Assembly (NCBI GenBank): GCA_900549995.1
Contig: URQQ01000052.1
Span: 1 to 27,451 of the forward strand
Length of the DNA: 27,451 nt
Direction of reading: 5' to 3'
Source of the DNA: an uncultured Lachnospiraceae bacterium
GTDB lineage: Bacteria > Bacillota > Clostridia > Lachnospirales > Lachnospiraceae
This document shows positions 8,503 through 17,010 of the stretch, piece by piece. The translations under genes were made by a program, and so were the position numbers. The stretch's first letter is position 1, and every line of letters starts with the position of its first letter. The notes under the pieces were generated by a model. The model was not told where the DNA came from, searched no databases, and saw only the letters and a program-made list of their open reading frames with translations.

Positions 8503-9951
8503 TTATGAGACCATCTCTCCCAGATAATAGAATCCTTTACATGTATGAAGACGGACATCAACGATCTTGCCAATCAACGATGCATCTCCTTTAAAATGTA
8601 CCAGGAGATTATTCCCAAGACGTCCTGTCACAAGACTGTCATCATGGTCATTGACGGATTCCACAAGTACCGGCATTGTCTTCCCTTCATGGATACTGCA
8701 GCTTTCAGCGGAAATCGCCTGCACTTCTTTCAGAAGGCGGTCAAATCTGTCTTTGACTACATCTTCCGGAATCTGATTCTCCATTGCAGCTGCCGGTGTT
8801 CCGGTACGTTTGCTGTAGATAAATGTAAATGCACTGTCATACCGTACTTTGCGTACGACATCCATTGTCTCAAGAAAATCTTCTTCAGTCTCACCAGGAA
8901 AACCGACAATGATATCTGTTGTCAGCGAAATATCCGGGATTGCCGTTTTAATCCGTGCGGCAAGATCAAGATACTGTTCTTTAGTATAACGGCGGTTCAT
9001 CTTCTCCAGAATTCTTGTACTTCCTGACTGAATCGGGAGATGAAGATGCCGGCATATTTTACTGGAATTTTTCATCACTTCGATCAGTTCATTTGAAAGA
9101 TCCTTCGGATGTGAAGTCATAAAACGGATCCGCTCAATGCCTTCGATTTTTTCTATTTCTTTTAGAAGCTGTGCAAATGTCATCGGATCTTCCAATGTTT
9201 TTCCATAAGAATTGACATTTTGCCCAAGCAGCATAATCTCAACAACCCCGTCAGCCGCAAGAGATTCGATTTCGCGGATGATATCTCTTGGATCACGGCT
9301 TCTCTCACGTCCCCTGACATATGGGACGATACAGTAACTGCAGAAATTGTTGCAGCCAAACATAATATTGACTCCGGATTTAAACGGGAACTTGCGTTCA
9401 CTTGGCAGATCTTCCACAATTTTATCCGTATCCTTCCATATATCAACGGTCATACTGCCCGAGTCCAGACAGTTGAAAAGGAGTTCCGCGAATTTATAAA
9501 GGTTATGTGTGCCAAAAATCAGATCTACAAACCGGTAGCTTTTTTTAATTTTGTCGATCACAGACTGTTCCTGCATCATACAGCCGCAAAGTCCGATCAG
9601 CATATGAGGATTCTGTTTTTTCTGCTGTTTCAGCTGTCCGAGTCTTCCATAGACACGCTGGTTCGCGTTGTCTCTGACAGTACAGGTATTATAGATGACA
9701 AAATCCGCTGCTTCTTCCTTTTCTGTCTCCTGGTATCCCACCTGTTCCAGGACACCACATAATTTTTCCGAGTCGCGCGCATTCATCTGGCAGCCGAAGG
9801 TGATGACACTAAATGTCAGCGGCCGTCCAAGTTTTTGTGCCTGCTCTTCTATTTTCTTTCTTACTTTTGCCATATAATAATACTGTCTCTCCGGCTCCGT
9901 ATCAGGAGCAGAACCGGCAAGATTTATATTTTCAAGGTCTAATGCCTTCAT
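8503..9951 (-). CDS. miaB: tRNA-2-methylthio-N6-dimethylallyladenosine synthase MiaB
   Basis: MiaB is a radical-SAM methylthiotransferase that converts i6A37 to ms2i6A37 in tRNA. The 482-residue protein has the N-terminal UPF0004 domain with three auxiliary-cluster cysteines: Cys54 in TFGCQMNARDSE, Cys90 in YNTCTVRDNA and Cys124 in LCGCMMQ. The radical-SAM motif GCNNFCSYC gives Cys200, Cys204 and Cys207 and is followed by PYVRGRERSR. A TRAM RNA-binding domain occupies roughly the last 65 residues. The ATG follows GGAGGAACACAG. The intact i6A-type motifs and the linked miaA favour MiaB over its paralogue MtaB. It lies 41 bp downstream of the DUF4250 gene. Confidence 0.97.
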   Translation of the reverse strand: MKALDLENINLAGSAPDTEPERQYYYMAKVRKKIEEQAQKLGRPLTFSVITFGCQMNARDSEKLCGVLEQVGYQETEKEEAADFVIYNTCTVRDNANQRVYGRLGQLKQQKKQNPHMLIGLCGCMMQEQSVIDKIKKSYRFVDLIFGTHNLYKFAELLFNCLDSGSMTVDIWKDTDKIVEDLPSERKFPFKSGVNIMFGCNNFCSYCIVPYVRGRERSRDPRDIIREIESLAADGVVEIMLLGQNVNSYGKTLEDPMTFAQLLKEIEKIEGIERIRFMTSHPKDLSNELIEVMKNSSKICRHLHLPIQSGSTRILEKMNRRYTKEQYLDLAARIKTAIPDISLTTDIIVGFPGETEEDFLETMDVVRKVRYDSAFTFIYSKRTGTPAAAMENQIPEDVVKDRFDRLLKEVQAISAESCSIHEGKTMPVLVESVNDHDDSLVTGRLGNNLLVHFKGDASLIGKIVDVRLHTCKGFYYLGEMVS

Positions 9952-9992
9952 CTGTGTTCCTCCATTATGTATCTATTAAAAAATCATCTGCA

Positions 9993-10175
9993 TTACACAA
10001 ATTGATTCCTTAAATCATCGTATTCGTAATCGATATTTTTAAGCGTCTGTATCAGAGTATTTTTATCTACTTCCATATCATCGCATAATTCATCCAGTGA
10101 TCTGTAGTAATCTCTCAGTTTTGTATTCACAACGCTTAGAAGAATCACGGGATCTTTGGGTAATCCGGTAAGCAT
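9993..10175 (-). CDS. DUF4250 family small protein
   Basis: A 60-residue protein of the DUF4250 family, recognised by its N-terminal LPKDPVILLSVVNTKLRDYY and the following SLDELCDDM. The fold looks all-helical, like a small DNA- or protein-binding helix-turn-helix; that is inference. A longer in-frame version could start at 10214. I prefer the ATG at 10175 because GGAGGA lies eight bases before it and the domain starts right after it. The longer start would also overlap the end of fthC and lacks a ribosome binding site. Function is unknown. It sits between fthC and miaB in the same direction. Confidence 0.82.
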   Translation of the reverse strand: MLTGLPKDPVILLSVVNTKLRDYYRSLDELCDDMEVDKNTLIQTLKNIDYEYDDLRNQFV

Positions 10176-10182
10176 ATTCTTA

Positions 10183-10188
10183 TCCTCC
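10183..10188 (-). promoter_or_regulatory. Ribosome binding site that sets the DUF4250 start
   Basis: GGAGGA on the minus strand, seven bases before the ATG at 10175. It selects this start over the ATG at 10214, which has no comparable site. Confidence 0.7.
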
Positions 10189-10204
10189 ATCCAAGCCTGG
10201 TATT

Positions 10205-10780
10205 TTACAGCCATCTGTCTGTATAAAGTTCTTCCTCGACAGAGCCGCTCTCTGTAATAATTACTTCTGGTTTTATGTCATAGGAATCGGCAGGAATATG
10301 ATCTGTAATCTGAAGATCGAATGCAAGTGCAAGCCTTGCATACTGCGGATGACGCTCCAGATATTTATCATAGAATCCACCGCCGTACCCGATTCGATGG
10401 CATTCTCTGTCAAATGCGGCACCGGGCATAATAACCAAGGCTTCGGAAGCATCTGCGATTCTTCCCGTCACAGGTTCCATAATTTTACAGTAACCTTCTG
10501 CGAGATCCGAAGGCGATGAGATATAGTAAAATTCCATTTCTTTTCCAGTTACTTTGGGTGCAGCCACTTTTTTTCCAAGCTGCCATGCCGCATGAAGAAT
10601 CCCAAGGGTATCCACCTCATGCCGGAAATTGATATAGCAGTAGATTTCCTCTGACGCAAGAAACAACGGGTGTTTCACCACCCGCTGATATATCTGCCTG
10701 CTTTTACTGTTCCACTCTTCCTGTGTCAGCTGTTCACGGATTCCCAGAATCCGATTTCTAATGTCCTTTTTTGTTTCCAT
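10205..10780 (-). CDS. 5-formyltetrahydrofolate cyclo-ligase
   Basis: This enzyme uses ATP to convert 5-formyl-THF to 5,10-methenyl-THF and so returns the storage folate to one-carbon metabolism. From the ATG at 10780 it is 191 residues, the usual family length. The signature GYGGGFYDKYL at 131-141 forms the phosphate-binding loop. The N-terminal KKDIRNRILGIREQL segment is also typical of YgfA/FAU1-type proteins. An ATG at 10810 is in frame, but the start at 10780 has GGGAGA six bases upstream and begins at the conserved region. The first 23 bp overlap the end of the DUF896 gene, which suggests coupled translation. Confidence 0.93.
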   Translation of the reverse strand: METKKDIRNRILGIREQLTQEEWNSKSRQIYQRVVKHPLFLASEEIYCYINFRHEVDTLGILHAAWQLGKKVAAPKVTGKEMEFYYISSPSDLAEGYCKIMEPVTGRIADASEALVIMPGAAFDRECHRIGYGGGFYDKYLERHPQYARLALAFDLQITDHIPADSYDIKPEVIITESGSVEEELYTDRWL

Positions 10781-10979
10781 ATTTTTCTCCCAAATCTGTA
10801 ATTGTGCCATCTGGTTCTTTAATACTGATATTGTTAAGCTGGCTTCTCAAATTACGTCTGAAAGAATCAACATATTCCTGTCTTAAAACTTTCTGCTCTT
10901 CTTTTTCTTTATCTGTAAGTCCTTCCGCTTTGGATTTGCGGTACAATTCATTAATTCTCTGTATTTTTTCAGGTTTCAT
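10758..10979 (-). CDS. DUF896 (YnzC-like) small helical protein
   Basis: A 73-residue, highly charged protein of the DUF896/YnzC family. The motif INELYRKSKAEGLTDKEKEE followed by LRQEYVDSFRRNLRSQL is diagnostic and forms a two-helix hairpin in B. subtilis YnzC. The ATG follows GGAGG by eight bases. In Bacillus, ynzC sits in the LexA-controlled yneA operon. I see no LexA box (GAACnnnnGTTC type) in the 69 bases upstream here. A poor promoter candidate (TAGACT, 17 bp, TAATAT) lies at 11010-11038. The molecular role is unknown. The gene overlaps the start of the folate cyclo-ligase. Confidence 0.88.
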   Translation of the reverse strand: MKPEKIQRINELYRKSKAEGLTDKEKEEQKVLRQEYVDSFRRNLRSQLNNISIKEPDGTITDLGEKYGNKKGH

Positions 10980-11048
10980 CTGTATGTGCCTCCAATCAAA
11001 TCTCTATCTATATTACACTAAAATTTAAATGAAGTCTACTCTCAATTA

Positions 11049-11420
11049 TCAACTGGAATAGCTTTCTAAAAATCCATAAAGAGATTTTGTTCCTTCAATT
11101 GTCTTGCCCTCTTTTATCTCCGCCCGGATTTCTTCAGGGAGAGAATCCATTGCAATGTTCGTATACTCAAAGATTGATGTACGGTCTGACAGGTAAACTG
11201 CGACATACCCATTGAGTTCTGTCAGATAATAGACCTCTTCTTTCGTTGCCTGTCCCTCGGTGCGGACCACTTCTTTTTTCGGTTCGTTTTTTGCTTCCTG
11301 TTTCTGCTCTTCTACCTGTTTTGCTTTTGTCTGGTTAAAACTTAACTGATACGCAAACGTCAGACCGCAGACAGCCAGAAATGCAGCAGCCAAAAAGCCA
11401 ATACTATATTTTCTGTTCAT
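11049..11420 (-). CDS. BofC C-terminal-domain-like membrane-anchored protein
   Basis: A 123-residue protein with an N-terminal hydrophobic anchor (about residues 6-26), then a Lys/Glu/Gln-rich linker (30-60). The C-terminal domain (62-123) contains YYLTELNGYVAVYL and DSLPEEIRAEIKEG and ends GFLESYSS. That domain resembles the C-terminal domain of BofC, a forespore-secreted inhibitor in the sigma-K checkpoint of Bacillus, and of the many short BofC-like proteins in Clostridia. The similarity is from memory of the family pattern and gives a fold, not a proven role. I chose the ATG at 11420 because AAGGAG precedes it by eight bases; a GTG at 11429 is in frame but lies too close to that site. The anchor would place the domain outside the membrane. 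Confidence 0.65.
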   Translation of the reverse strand: MNRKYSIGFLAAAFLAVCGLTFAYQLSFNQTKAKQVEEQKQEAKNEPKKEVVRTEGQATKEEVYYLTELNGYVAVYLSDRTSIFEYTNIAMDSLPEEIRAEIKEGKTIEGTKSLYGFLESYSS

Positions 11421-11465
11421 CAGGACCACTCCTTTTTCTATACAGTATTGGCTTTCACTATGAAT

Positions 11466-12287
11466 TTATACAAGTTCTGGAAGAATTTTTTCTATCAGTA
11501 ATCCTTCTTTTTCTTCATAATCGTATTTCATGCTTTCTCTGATGCATTCTGCGACGAAGTCATGTGCTCTTTGTACACAGACTTCAAGAGAATATCCTCT
11601 CAGATAATTACCGGTAAATACCGCATCGAACAGATCCCCGCTTCCATGGTATTCCCTGCCGGCATTTGGAAGTTTCAATATCTGCATGGCACCTTCTTCA
11701 TATACCGCAACTGCTTTTTCATTCTGCATGGCAGGTACACTTGTGATGATGACAGATGTGCCCTGATTCTGGTCGAGCGCACCGGCGATTTGCAAAAGAC
11801 ACGAAGGCGGACAGTCCTCATCGTAGGGGATACCGGTAAGCAGGCAGGCTTCTGTCAGATTTGGCAGCAGTATGTCCGCGGACGGAACTAGTTTTTTTAC
11901 CGCTTCCAGATAGGGCCATCCAAAGTTACTGTAGAATTTCCCGTGGTCCCCCATAATCGGATCCATGATAACGAGTGTCTCTGGGAATCTGGACAGAAAG
12001 TATTCAATGGCATCTGCCATTTCTTCTGTGCCGATATAACCGATAAAGATCACATCAAAATGCATTCCGTTGTTTACATAGTGGTCAGCGCAGCTGCGGA
12101 TATAATCTGCCGGAACCGGCAGAACGGCAGGAAGGCCGTATCCGCCGGTGTGGGTGGACAGAAGTACTGTAGGCACCGGGCATGCCTCAATTTCCATTGC
12201 CCCGAGAACGGGGATCATATTGGTCAATGCCGCTTTTCCCACTCCGCACAGATCGTGCAGAAGCAATGCCTTTTTTATGGGTTTCAT
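11466..12287 (-). CDS. Pyridoxamine kinase (PdxY/PdxK-like ribokinase fold)
   Basis: A 273-residue PfkB/ribokinase-fold kinase that phosphorylates B6 vitamers to PLP or PMP in the salvage pathway. Visible features are the N-terminal HDLCGVGKAALTNMIPVL and the substrate-loop region LLSTHTGGYGLP. IMDPIMGDHGKFY lies near the centre, and GSGDLFDA from residue 215 carries the catalytic base Asp218. This variant is the clostridial pyridoxamine kinase type rather than ThiD. Its ATG directly abuts the stop codon of the flippase gene (TAGATG), so translation is probably coupled. PLP would serve the two PLP enzymes in this window, but that link is circumstantial. Confidence 0.9.
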   Translation of the reverse strand: MKPIKKALLLHDLCGVGKAALTNMIPVLGAMEIEACPVPTVLLSTHTGGYGLPAVLPVPADYIRSCADHYVNNGMHFDVIFIGYIGTEEMADAIEYFLSRFPETLVIMDPIMGDHGKFYSNFGWPYLEAVKKLVPSADILLPNLTEACLLTGIPYDEDCPPSCLLQIAGALDQNQGTSVIITSVPAMQNEKAVAVYEEGAMQILKLPNAGREYHGSGDLFDAVFTGNYLRGYSLEVCVQRAHDFVAECIRESMKYDYEEKEGLLIEKILPELV

Positions 12288-13952
12288 CTAATCATTCTCC
12301 TCTTTTATAAGACGCAGTTTCCTTAACAGGGAAAGAATCGAAGTTCCCTTTGGAAGCGTCAGTATCTCGTCGACGGAGAGACCGCCAAGTTTTAACAGAC
12401 TGATGCCGTACGCCGCAACTGCCCCGATAATTGCGATTACTGCCGCGATTCTAACACCGGCAAGCAGATCAATCAACAGGTAGATCATCAGCGCAATGAT
12501 GCCCATAATGACAGCTGACAAAGCAGGGATTAAAAATGTTTTTTTCACTTCCTGAGAATAGCCGACCGCATGTTTAACAGCCCGGGCATTCAGGATACAC
12601 ATGGACAGTGAGAAAATGATATTGCCGGTGATCACTGCATAGATGCCCCACTTGCATACAACCAGCATCACAAAAAGTGAAAGCAGATGAATGACAAGTG
12701 AAACTGCCGCGTTTTTTACCGGTACAGTCATTTTATTGAGTCCCTGAAGGATTGCATTTGTAATCGTTGAAAGACAATAAAATACAACCGTAATCGCTCC
12801 AAGCTGCAGCATTCTGGACGTGATTTCAATATTTCCGCTTGGATAAAGCAGTGAAATAATCGGTTTGGCAAGAACGATAAATCCCACACAGCTTGGAATC
12901 GCTATGAGCATGTCAAAGCGGATCGCCATGTTGATTTTTGCATGTATCTGTGCCTTTTTGCCGGAAGCTACCGCGGCGGTAAGACTTGGAATAATCGATG
13001 CCCCAAGGGCGTTTGCCATTGCCAGAGGGATATTGACAAGGGTGTTATATTTTCCGAACATTCCCCACAGGGAAATATATTCTTTCTTTGTATGTCCCTG
13101 GATCGCCATGATCTTACTGAACATCATGGAATCAAGAGATTCGCTGATATTGTAAATCGCAGTACTTAAGATGACAGGCGCAATTGTCATAAGAAGAATC
13201 ATAAAGATCTGAGAATAGGATTCTTTATGTCTTGTCTTGTCCCGGCGTACCTGTCTTTTTAATACCTTTTTATACGCAGCGAATATAAAGAACAAAAACA
13301 GAAGGGCGAAAAAAGCCCCTGTCAGTGTACCGAGTGTTCCTCCTGCTGCTCCATAAGCCGGAGCGATCAGATCGTTATTCTTTGCCTTGGCAACCTCTTT
13401 TCCCATCTGAATCAAATAGCTTGCAGCCACGATGCTGACAATGGCGTTGACAATCTGCTCCAGCACCTGGGATACAGCCGTTGGGATCATCGTCCCAAGC
13501 CCCTGGAAATATCCGCGCATGACACCCATGACCGCAACAATCAACAGACAGGGAGCAAGTACCTTCAGTGCATAAGCACTCAGGTCAGCTACAAACAATT
13601 CACTTGCGATAAAGTCTGCACCAAAATAAATGATGAGTGCGACCGCTGTTCCCACAAGCACTGCAAAAATGAGTGCACCTTTTAAAATGCGGTAGGCATT
13701 CCGCTGCTCTCCCTTTGCCACTCTTGCAGAGACAAGCTTTGAAACTGCAAGCGGAAGGCTGTAAGATGTCAGAAGCAATGCCAGATTGTAGATCTGAAAG
13801 GCATAGTTATAGTATCCTTGTCCATCATCTCCGAGGATGTTGGCAAGGGGAATTCTGTACACCATTCCGATCAGTCTTGTGATCATCCCGGCGGCAGCCA
13901 GGAGTGCACCCTGCATCAGAAATGCACTGTTTTTCTTTTCTTTTGTGCCCAT
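12288..13952 (-). CDS. Polysaccharide biosynthesis / SpoVB-MurJ-type lipid flippase
   Basis: A 554-residue polytopic membrane protein of the MOP superfamily with roughly 14 hydrophobic segments. The N-terminal ITRLIGMVYRIPLANILGDD and GYYNYAFQIYNLALLL are typical of Firmicute SpoVB/MurJ-like oligosaccharide flippases. A conserved-looking block LSTAIYNISESLDSMMFSKI lies near the middle. Members flip lipid-linked precursors such as lipid II, or act in spore cortex formation (SpoVB). Which of these applies cannot be told from sequence, as several paralogues are usual in spore-formers. It starts 17 bp after ybeY ends and its stop abuts the pyridoxamine kinase start. Confidence 0.88.
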   Translation of the reverse strand: MGTKEKKNSAFLMQGALLAAAGMITRLIGMVYRIPLANILGDDGQGYYNYAFQIYNLALLLTSYSLPLAVSKLVSARVAKGEQRNAYRILKGALIFAVLVGTAVALIIYFGADFIASELFVADLSAYALKVLAPCLLIVAVMGVMRGYFQGLGTMIPTAVSQVLEQIVNAIVSIVAASYLIQMGKEVAKAKNNDLIAPAYGAAGGTLGTLTGAFFALLFLFFIFAAYKKVLKRQVRRDKTRHKESYSQIFMILLMTIAPVILSTAIYNISESLDSMMFSKIMAIQGHTKKEYISLWGMFGKYNTLVNIPLAMANALGASIIPSLTAAVASGKKAQIHAKINMAIRFDMLIAIPSCVGFIVLAKPIISLLYPSGNIEITSRMLQLGAITVVFYCLSTITNAILQGLNKMTVPVKNAAVSLVIHLLSLFVMLVVCKWGIYAVITGNIIFSLSMCILNARAVKHAVGYSQEVKKTFLIPALSAVIMGIIALMIYLLIDLLAGVRIAAVIAIIGAVAAYGISLLKLGGLSVDEILTLPKGTSILSLLRKLRLIKEEND

Positions 13953-13969
13953 ATATTACCTCACCTCAT

Positions 13970-14464
13970 TTATCGCCAGATTTTCAGCTGGTCGAGTATT
14001 TCGCGCTGTTTTTCTTCCATAACGGCACGCTCATCATCATCTATGTGGTCATAGCCAAACAAATGAAGCATACTATGGGCAATCAGAAACGCATATTCCC
14101 GCTTGACAGAATGTCCGAATTCTTCTGCCTGTTCCAGTACCTTGTCTTTCGAAATTACAATATCTCCGAGAAGCAGCTCCCCTGATTCCGGATCAAAACA
14201 GTCCTGCTGATCCTCCAGTGATGCAAAATCTCCAGGTGATTTATATTCTGCCATCGGAAATGAGAGAACATCCGTCGGACGGTCAATTTTCCGAAATTCC
14301 CTGTTCATCTCCTGAATCATTTCATTTTGTGTCAAAAGTAAATTGACTTCTGCCTCATAGGGACATTTCGCATAATCAAGAGCCGCATGAATTACCTTTT
14401 CGGCAAGATCTTTGCTGTCCAGGGGAAGATTTACATTCCCTTCTTCTTCATAATATAACGTCAT
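13970..14464 (-). CDS. ybeY: rRNA maturation endoribonuclease YbeY
   Basis: YbeY is a zinc-dependent endoribonuclease needed for 16S rRNA 3'-end processing and 70S quality control. The 164-residue protein carries the metal-binding motif HSMLHLFGYDH, giving His130, His134 and His140. The upstream segment REFRKIDRPTDVLSFP at 56-70 is also diagnostic. The start overlaps the phoH stop by one base (TAATG), a coupled arrangement. The phoH-ybeY pair is conserved in Firmicutes. The usual downstream genes of that cluster (dgkA, cdd, era) are not found after it here. Confidence 0.97.
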   Translation of the reverse strand: MTLYYEEEGNVNLPLDSKDLAEKVIHAALDYAKCPYEAEVNLLLTQNEMIQEMNREFRKIDRPTDVLSFPMAEYKSPGDFASLEDQQDCFDPESGELLLGDIVISKDKVLEQAEEFGHSVKREYAFLIAHSMLHLFGYDHIDDDERAVMEEKQREILDQLKIWR

Positions 14465-15459
14465 TATTTTTTCCTCCGGTCTTTTCTGCCGGCAGGGGCA
14501 GATGCCCTGCTTTCGTATTCTTCGTATGCCTTTACAATCTTTTGTACAAGCGGATGTCTCACGACGTCCTTGCTGCTGAGTGTGCAGAGACTGATGTCGT
14601 CAATGTTTTTCAACACTTTTTTTGCCACGTCAAGCCCGGACACTGCACCGACAGGAAGATCCTTTTGTGTGGCGTCCCCTGTGACAACAACTTTGGATCC
14701 AAACCCGATCCTGGTCAGGAACATCTTCATCTGTGCAGGTGTCGTATTCTGTGCCTCATCAAGTATGATGAATGCATTGTCAAGCGTACGGCCTCTCATA
14801 TACGCAAGCGGAGCCACTTCGATCAGCCCTTTTTCGGAATTTTTCAGGAAGCTTTCAGCTCCCATGATCTGATAAAGAGCATCATAAAGAGGCCGCAGGT
14901 ATGGATCGATTTTACTTTGCAGGTCACCTGGAAGAAAACCTAACTTCTCTCCCGCTTCTATCGCCGGACGTGTCAGTATGATTCTTCCGACTTCATTATT
15001 TTTAAATGCGGTAATTGCCATCGCCATCGCAAGATACGTCTTGCCGGTTCCGGCAGGACCAATGCCAAAGACAATCATCTTTTGGCGGATTGCATCTACA
15101 TACTTTTTCTGTCCAAGTGTCTTTGGCTTGATTGGTTTGCCCTGAAGTGTATGACAGATGACGTCTTTATCGATTTCAAGGAGGCTTCCCTCACTGTCAT
15201 CAAAAGAAAGGGACATCGCATAGTCTACATTCTGCTCTGTAATTTCACTGCCCCTCTCAGATAATACAGCTAATTCTTCCAGCACATTTTTTGCCTTTTC
15301 AACCATATTGGCATCCCCGATGATTTTCACACTGCCATCTCTTGCCAGCAGTGTAATGTGAAATGTGCGTTCTATTTTTTTGGCAAAAGCATCAAACTGA
15401 CCAAAGATGTTCTGCTGATGTTCTGCAGGTATTTCCAAGACTGTTTCAAGAATCCCCAT
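14464..15459 (-). CDS. PhoH family ATPase
   Basis: A 331-residue cytosolic P-loop ATPase of the PhoH (PhoL/YbeZ) type. Walker A GPAGTGKT is at 134-141, and Walker B AFIILDEAQN at 229-238. VVVTGDATQKDLP from about 257 is the sensor-like motif. The N-terminal 100 residues match the KH-like domain of YqfZ/PhoH proteins. It partners functionally and genomically with YbeY in ribosome and RNA metabolism; RNA helicase activity has been reported for relatives. The ATG directly follows the yqfD stop (TAAATG), and the gene ends overlapping ybeY by one base. Confidence 0.95.
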   Translation of the reverse strand: MGILETVLEIPAEHQQNIFGQFDAFAKKIERTFHITLLARDGSVKIIGDANMVEKAKNVLEELAVLSERGSEITEQNVDYAMSLSFDDSEGSLLEIDKDVICHTLQGKPIKPKTLGQKKYVDAIRQKMIVFGIGPAGTGKTYLAMAMAITAFKNNEVGRIILTRPAIEAGEKLGFLPGDLQSKIDPYLRPLYDALYQIMGAESFLKNSEKGLIEVAPLAYMRGRTLDNAFIILDEAQNTTPAQMKMFLTRIGFGSKVVVTGDATQKDLPVGAVSGLDVAKKVLKNIDDISLCTLSSKDVVRHPLVQKIVKAYEEYESRASAPAGRKDRRKK

Positions 15460-16701
15460 TTATTCTTCCCTTTCTGTATCCTCTTTTGGCGCAATCTCTG
15501 TGATTTCGGTTGGGGTATCTTTGCCGACCGGTTCGATGAGTCTCAAAGAACCCTTTGCAAAAGCTGATTTTTGCCCTGTGTATATTTTAACATCATTCTC
15601 CAGAATTTGAACCCCCTTTTTCTCTAAATCTTTACAAAATCGCTGAAAGTCATCCGTAAGCTGTTGCTGGAGCTCTTTTTTGGTATAAGATTTTTCTTTT
15701 GGTATGTAATGACGTATCCTTGTAACTCCTACAGTCACCGGGAGATAAAAGGATTCTCCGATACGTAGCTGTGTCTCTTTTGTAGAACGCTCAGAATGCT
15801 TGTAATTATTTTTCAGGCTGCCGAGAGAAAACGTATATTTTCCAAGTTTCAGATAATAGAGACACTTTTCTGTGCCTGAATATTCTTTCAAATTATAAGT
15901 AAGAGGCATTTCATCTTCATACTCCAGGGTTGTCTGGGCAAAAATATCGGCATCCGATGCCTGGTACTGGTAATTTATAACCTCACCGGCATCATTTTTA
16001 ACTTCTACCCTTCCCGATACGAGCAGATCTCCCTTCTTCACTTCGCTCCCACTCTCTACCTGAGGAACGCCGTTTCTTGTGATAATGCTTGTGATCACAC
16101 CATCTTTGTCAGCGATAATATCACAGGGCTCTTCGGATTCTTTCTCCTCTTCCCCGCTAAATGTATCTTCATTCTCCTTCACCTGTATGATCAGACGGGT
16201 TCCCTGGATGGAGGCGGATACCCAGATAATATCATTATACTGTTTCCGTATGTCTTTTACGATACGGTCACAGTCCACTTCCGATTTTTTCATCCCGTGT
16301 TCTACATTCTGAGTTTCCAGAAACTCCAGGATATTCTCATCTGTCCGTGTATAATTTCCTTCTATATGGATATTCCAGATGAAAAGAGACATAAAATAAA
16401 TCAGACCGATACTTAAAAAAGCCCCGGCAAAAAACATTTTACGCCTGCGGTATTTGTGTAAAAAAAAAGGAAAACCATATCTGTCTGTGATGATTACTTT
16501 CGTTTTGGTTTTCCTTACAATTGGTTTCAGTTTCCGAAATCCCTTTACTGAAATATACATTTCATAAGAATGACTGCTGGGGGTAAGATCCCAGAGGTAA
16601 ATCTGATGATGGCTGCATAGATTCAGAAAGCGTTCCGGAGAATAGCCTGTGATCCGTATCCGGAGGTAGCCTTTCAGATAACGAATAATTGAGATCAGCA
16701 C
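15460..16701 (-). CDS. yqfD: Sporulation protein YqfD
   Basis: A 413-residue membrane-anchored protein of the YqfD family, found in spore-formers and expressed in the mother cell under sigma-E in Bacillus. An N-terminal domain of about 85 residues is followed by a basic patch (KYRRRK) and one membrane span at about 89-110. The rest, about 300 residues, is predicted to lie outside, in the intermembrane space of the forespore. The translation start is GTG at 16701, with an almost ideal AAAGGAGGA at 16709-16717 seven bases upstream. That site overlaps the yqfC stop codon. Its exact role in engulfment or cortex formation is not known. Confidence 0.92.
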   Translation of the reverse strand: MLISIIRYLKGYLRIRITGYSPERFLNLCSHHQIYLWDLTPSSHSYEMYISVKGFRKLKPIVRKTKTKVIITDRYGFPFFLHKYRRRKMFFAGAFLSIGLIYFMSLFIWNIHIEGNYTRTDENILEFLETQNVEHGMKKSEVDCDRIVKDIRKQYNDIIWVSASIQGTRLIIQVKENEDTFSGEEEKESEEPCDIIADKDGVITSIITRNGVPQVESGSEVKKGDLLVSGRVEVKNDAGEVINYQYQASDADIFAQTTLEYEDEMPLTYNLKEYSGTEKCLYYLKLGKYTFSLGSLKNNYKHSERSTKETQLRIGESFYLPVTVGVTRIRHYIPKEKSYTKKELQQQLTDDFQRFCKDLEKKGVQILENDVKIYTGQKSAFAKGSLRLIEPVGKDTPTEITEIAPKEDTEREE

Positions 16702-16708
16702 CTACACG

Positions 16709-16717
16709 TCCTCCTTT
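16709..16717 (-). promoter_or_regulatory. Strong ribosome binding site for the GTG start of yqfD
   Basis: AAAGGAGGA on the minus strand, overlapping the yqfC stop codon and seven bases before GTG. No ATG lies close enough to use it, so the GTG start is favoured. Confidence 0.8.
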
Positions 16718-17003
16718 AGCTGTATTCCACTGCTGTAATGTGTCCTGTGACCTTCATTTCATCATTCGTATAATATTCTATCTGAAGTTCTTTGCCTGTT
16801 ACCTTGATCTGCCCTATTTTGGTCTTAACACGGACAAGCACATCTGTGTACTCTATGATACCTCTGTAATTCTCAATACATACGTCAATCTGGCCGGTCA
16901 TTGTCACAATCGGCACGCCCAAGATCACATCTTTGGGCATGTTTGTGACACCAGCCACTCTGCTTTTCAGTGTCTGGGATTCTTTTCTATTCTCATGATT
17001 CAT
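16716..17003 (-). CDS. yqfC: Sporulation protein YqfC
   Basis: A 95-residue protein of the YqfC/YabP family, recognised by NMPKDVILGVPIVTMTG followed by ENYRGIIEYTD and IKVTGKELQIEYY, and by its place before yqfD. YqfC and YqfD are sigma-E-dependent sporulation proteins in Bacillus. The start is uncertain. ATG at 17003 gives the usual length, but an in-frame GTG at 17018 lies inside the hairpin arm, and neither has a good ribosome binding site (the nearest is GTGTGG). A sigma-E-like promoter lies just upstream. It is separated from the exonuclease gene by a long hairpin, so its expression may be independent of the upstream operon. Confidence 0.88.
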   Translation of the reverse strand: MNHENRKESQTLKSRVAGVTNMPKDVILGVPIVTMTGQIDVCIENYRGIIEYTDVLVRVKTKIGQIKVTGKELQIEYYTNDEMKVTGHITAVEYS

Positions 17004-17010
17004 CACAAAA

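Noticed and set aside
9220..9762. Plus-strand ORF of 180 codons inside miaB
   Set aside because: It is antisense to the radical-SAM domain of miaB, with no recognisable domain.
10980..11048. LexA-controlled promoter for the DUF896 gene, by analogy with Bacillus ynzC
   Set aside because: No inverted GAAC/GTTC operator is present in the spacer.
11421..11465. Sigma-G-type promoter before the BofC-like gene
   Set aside because: TGTATAA and CAATACT are present, but the spacing and the -10 only fit with an insertion, so the match is too weak.
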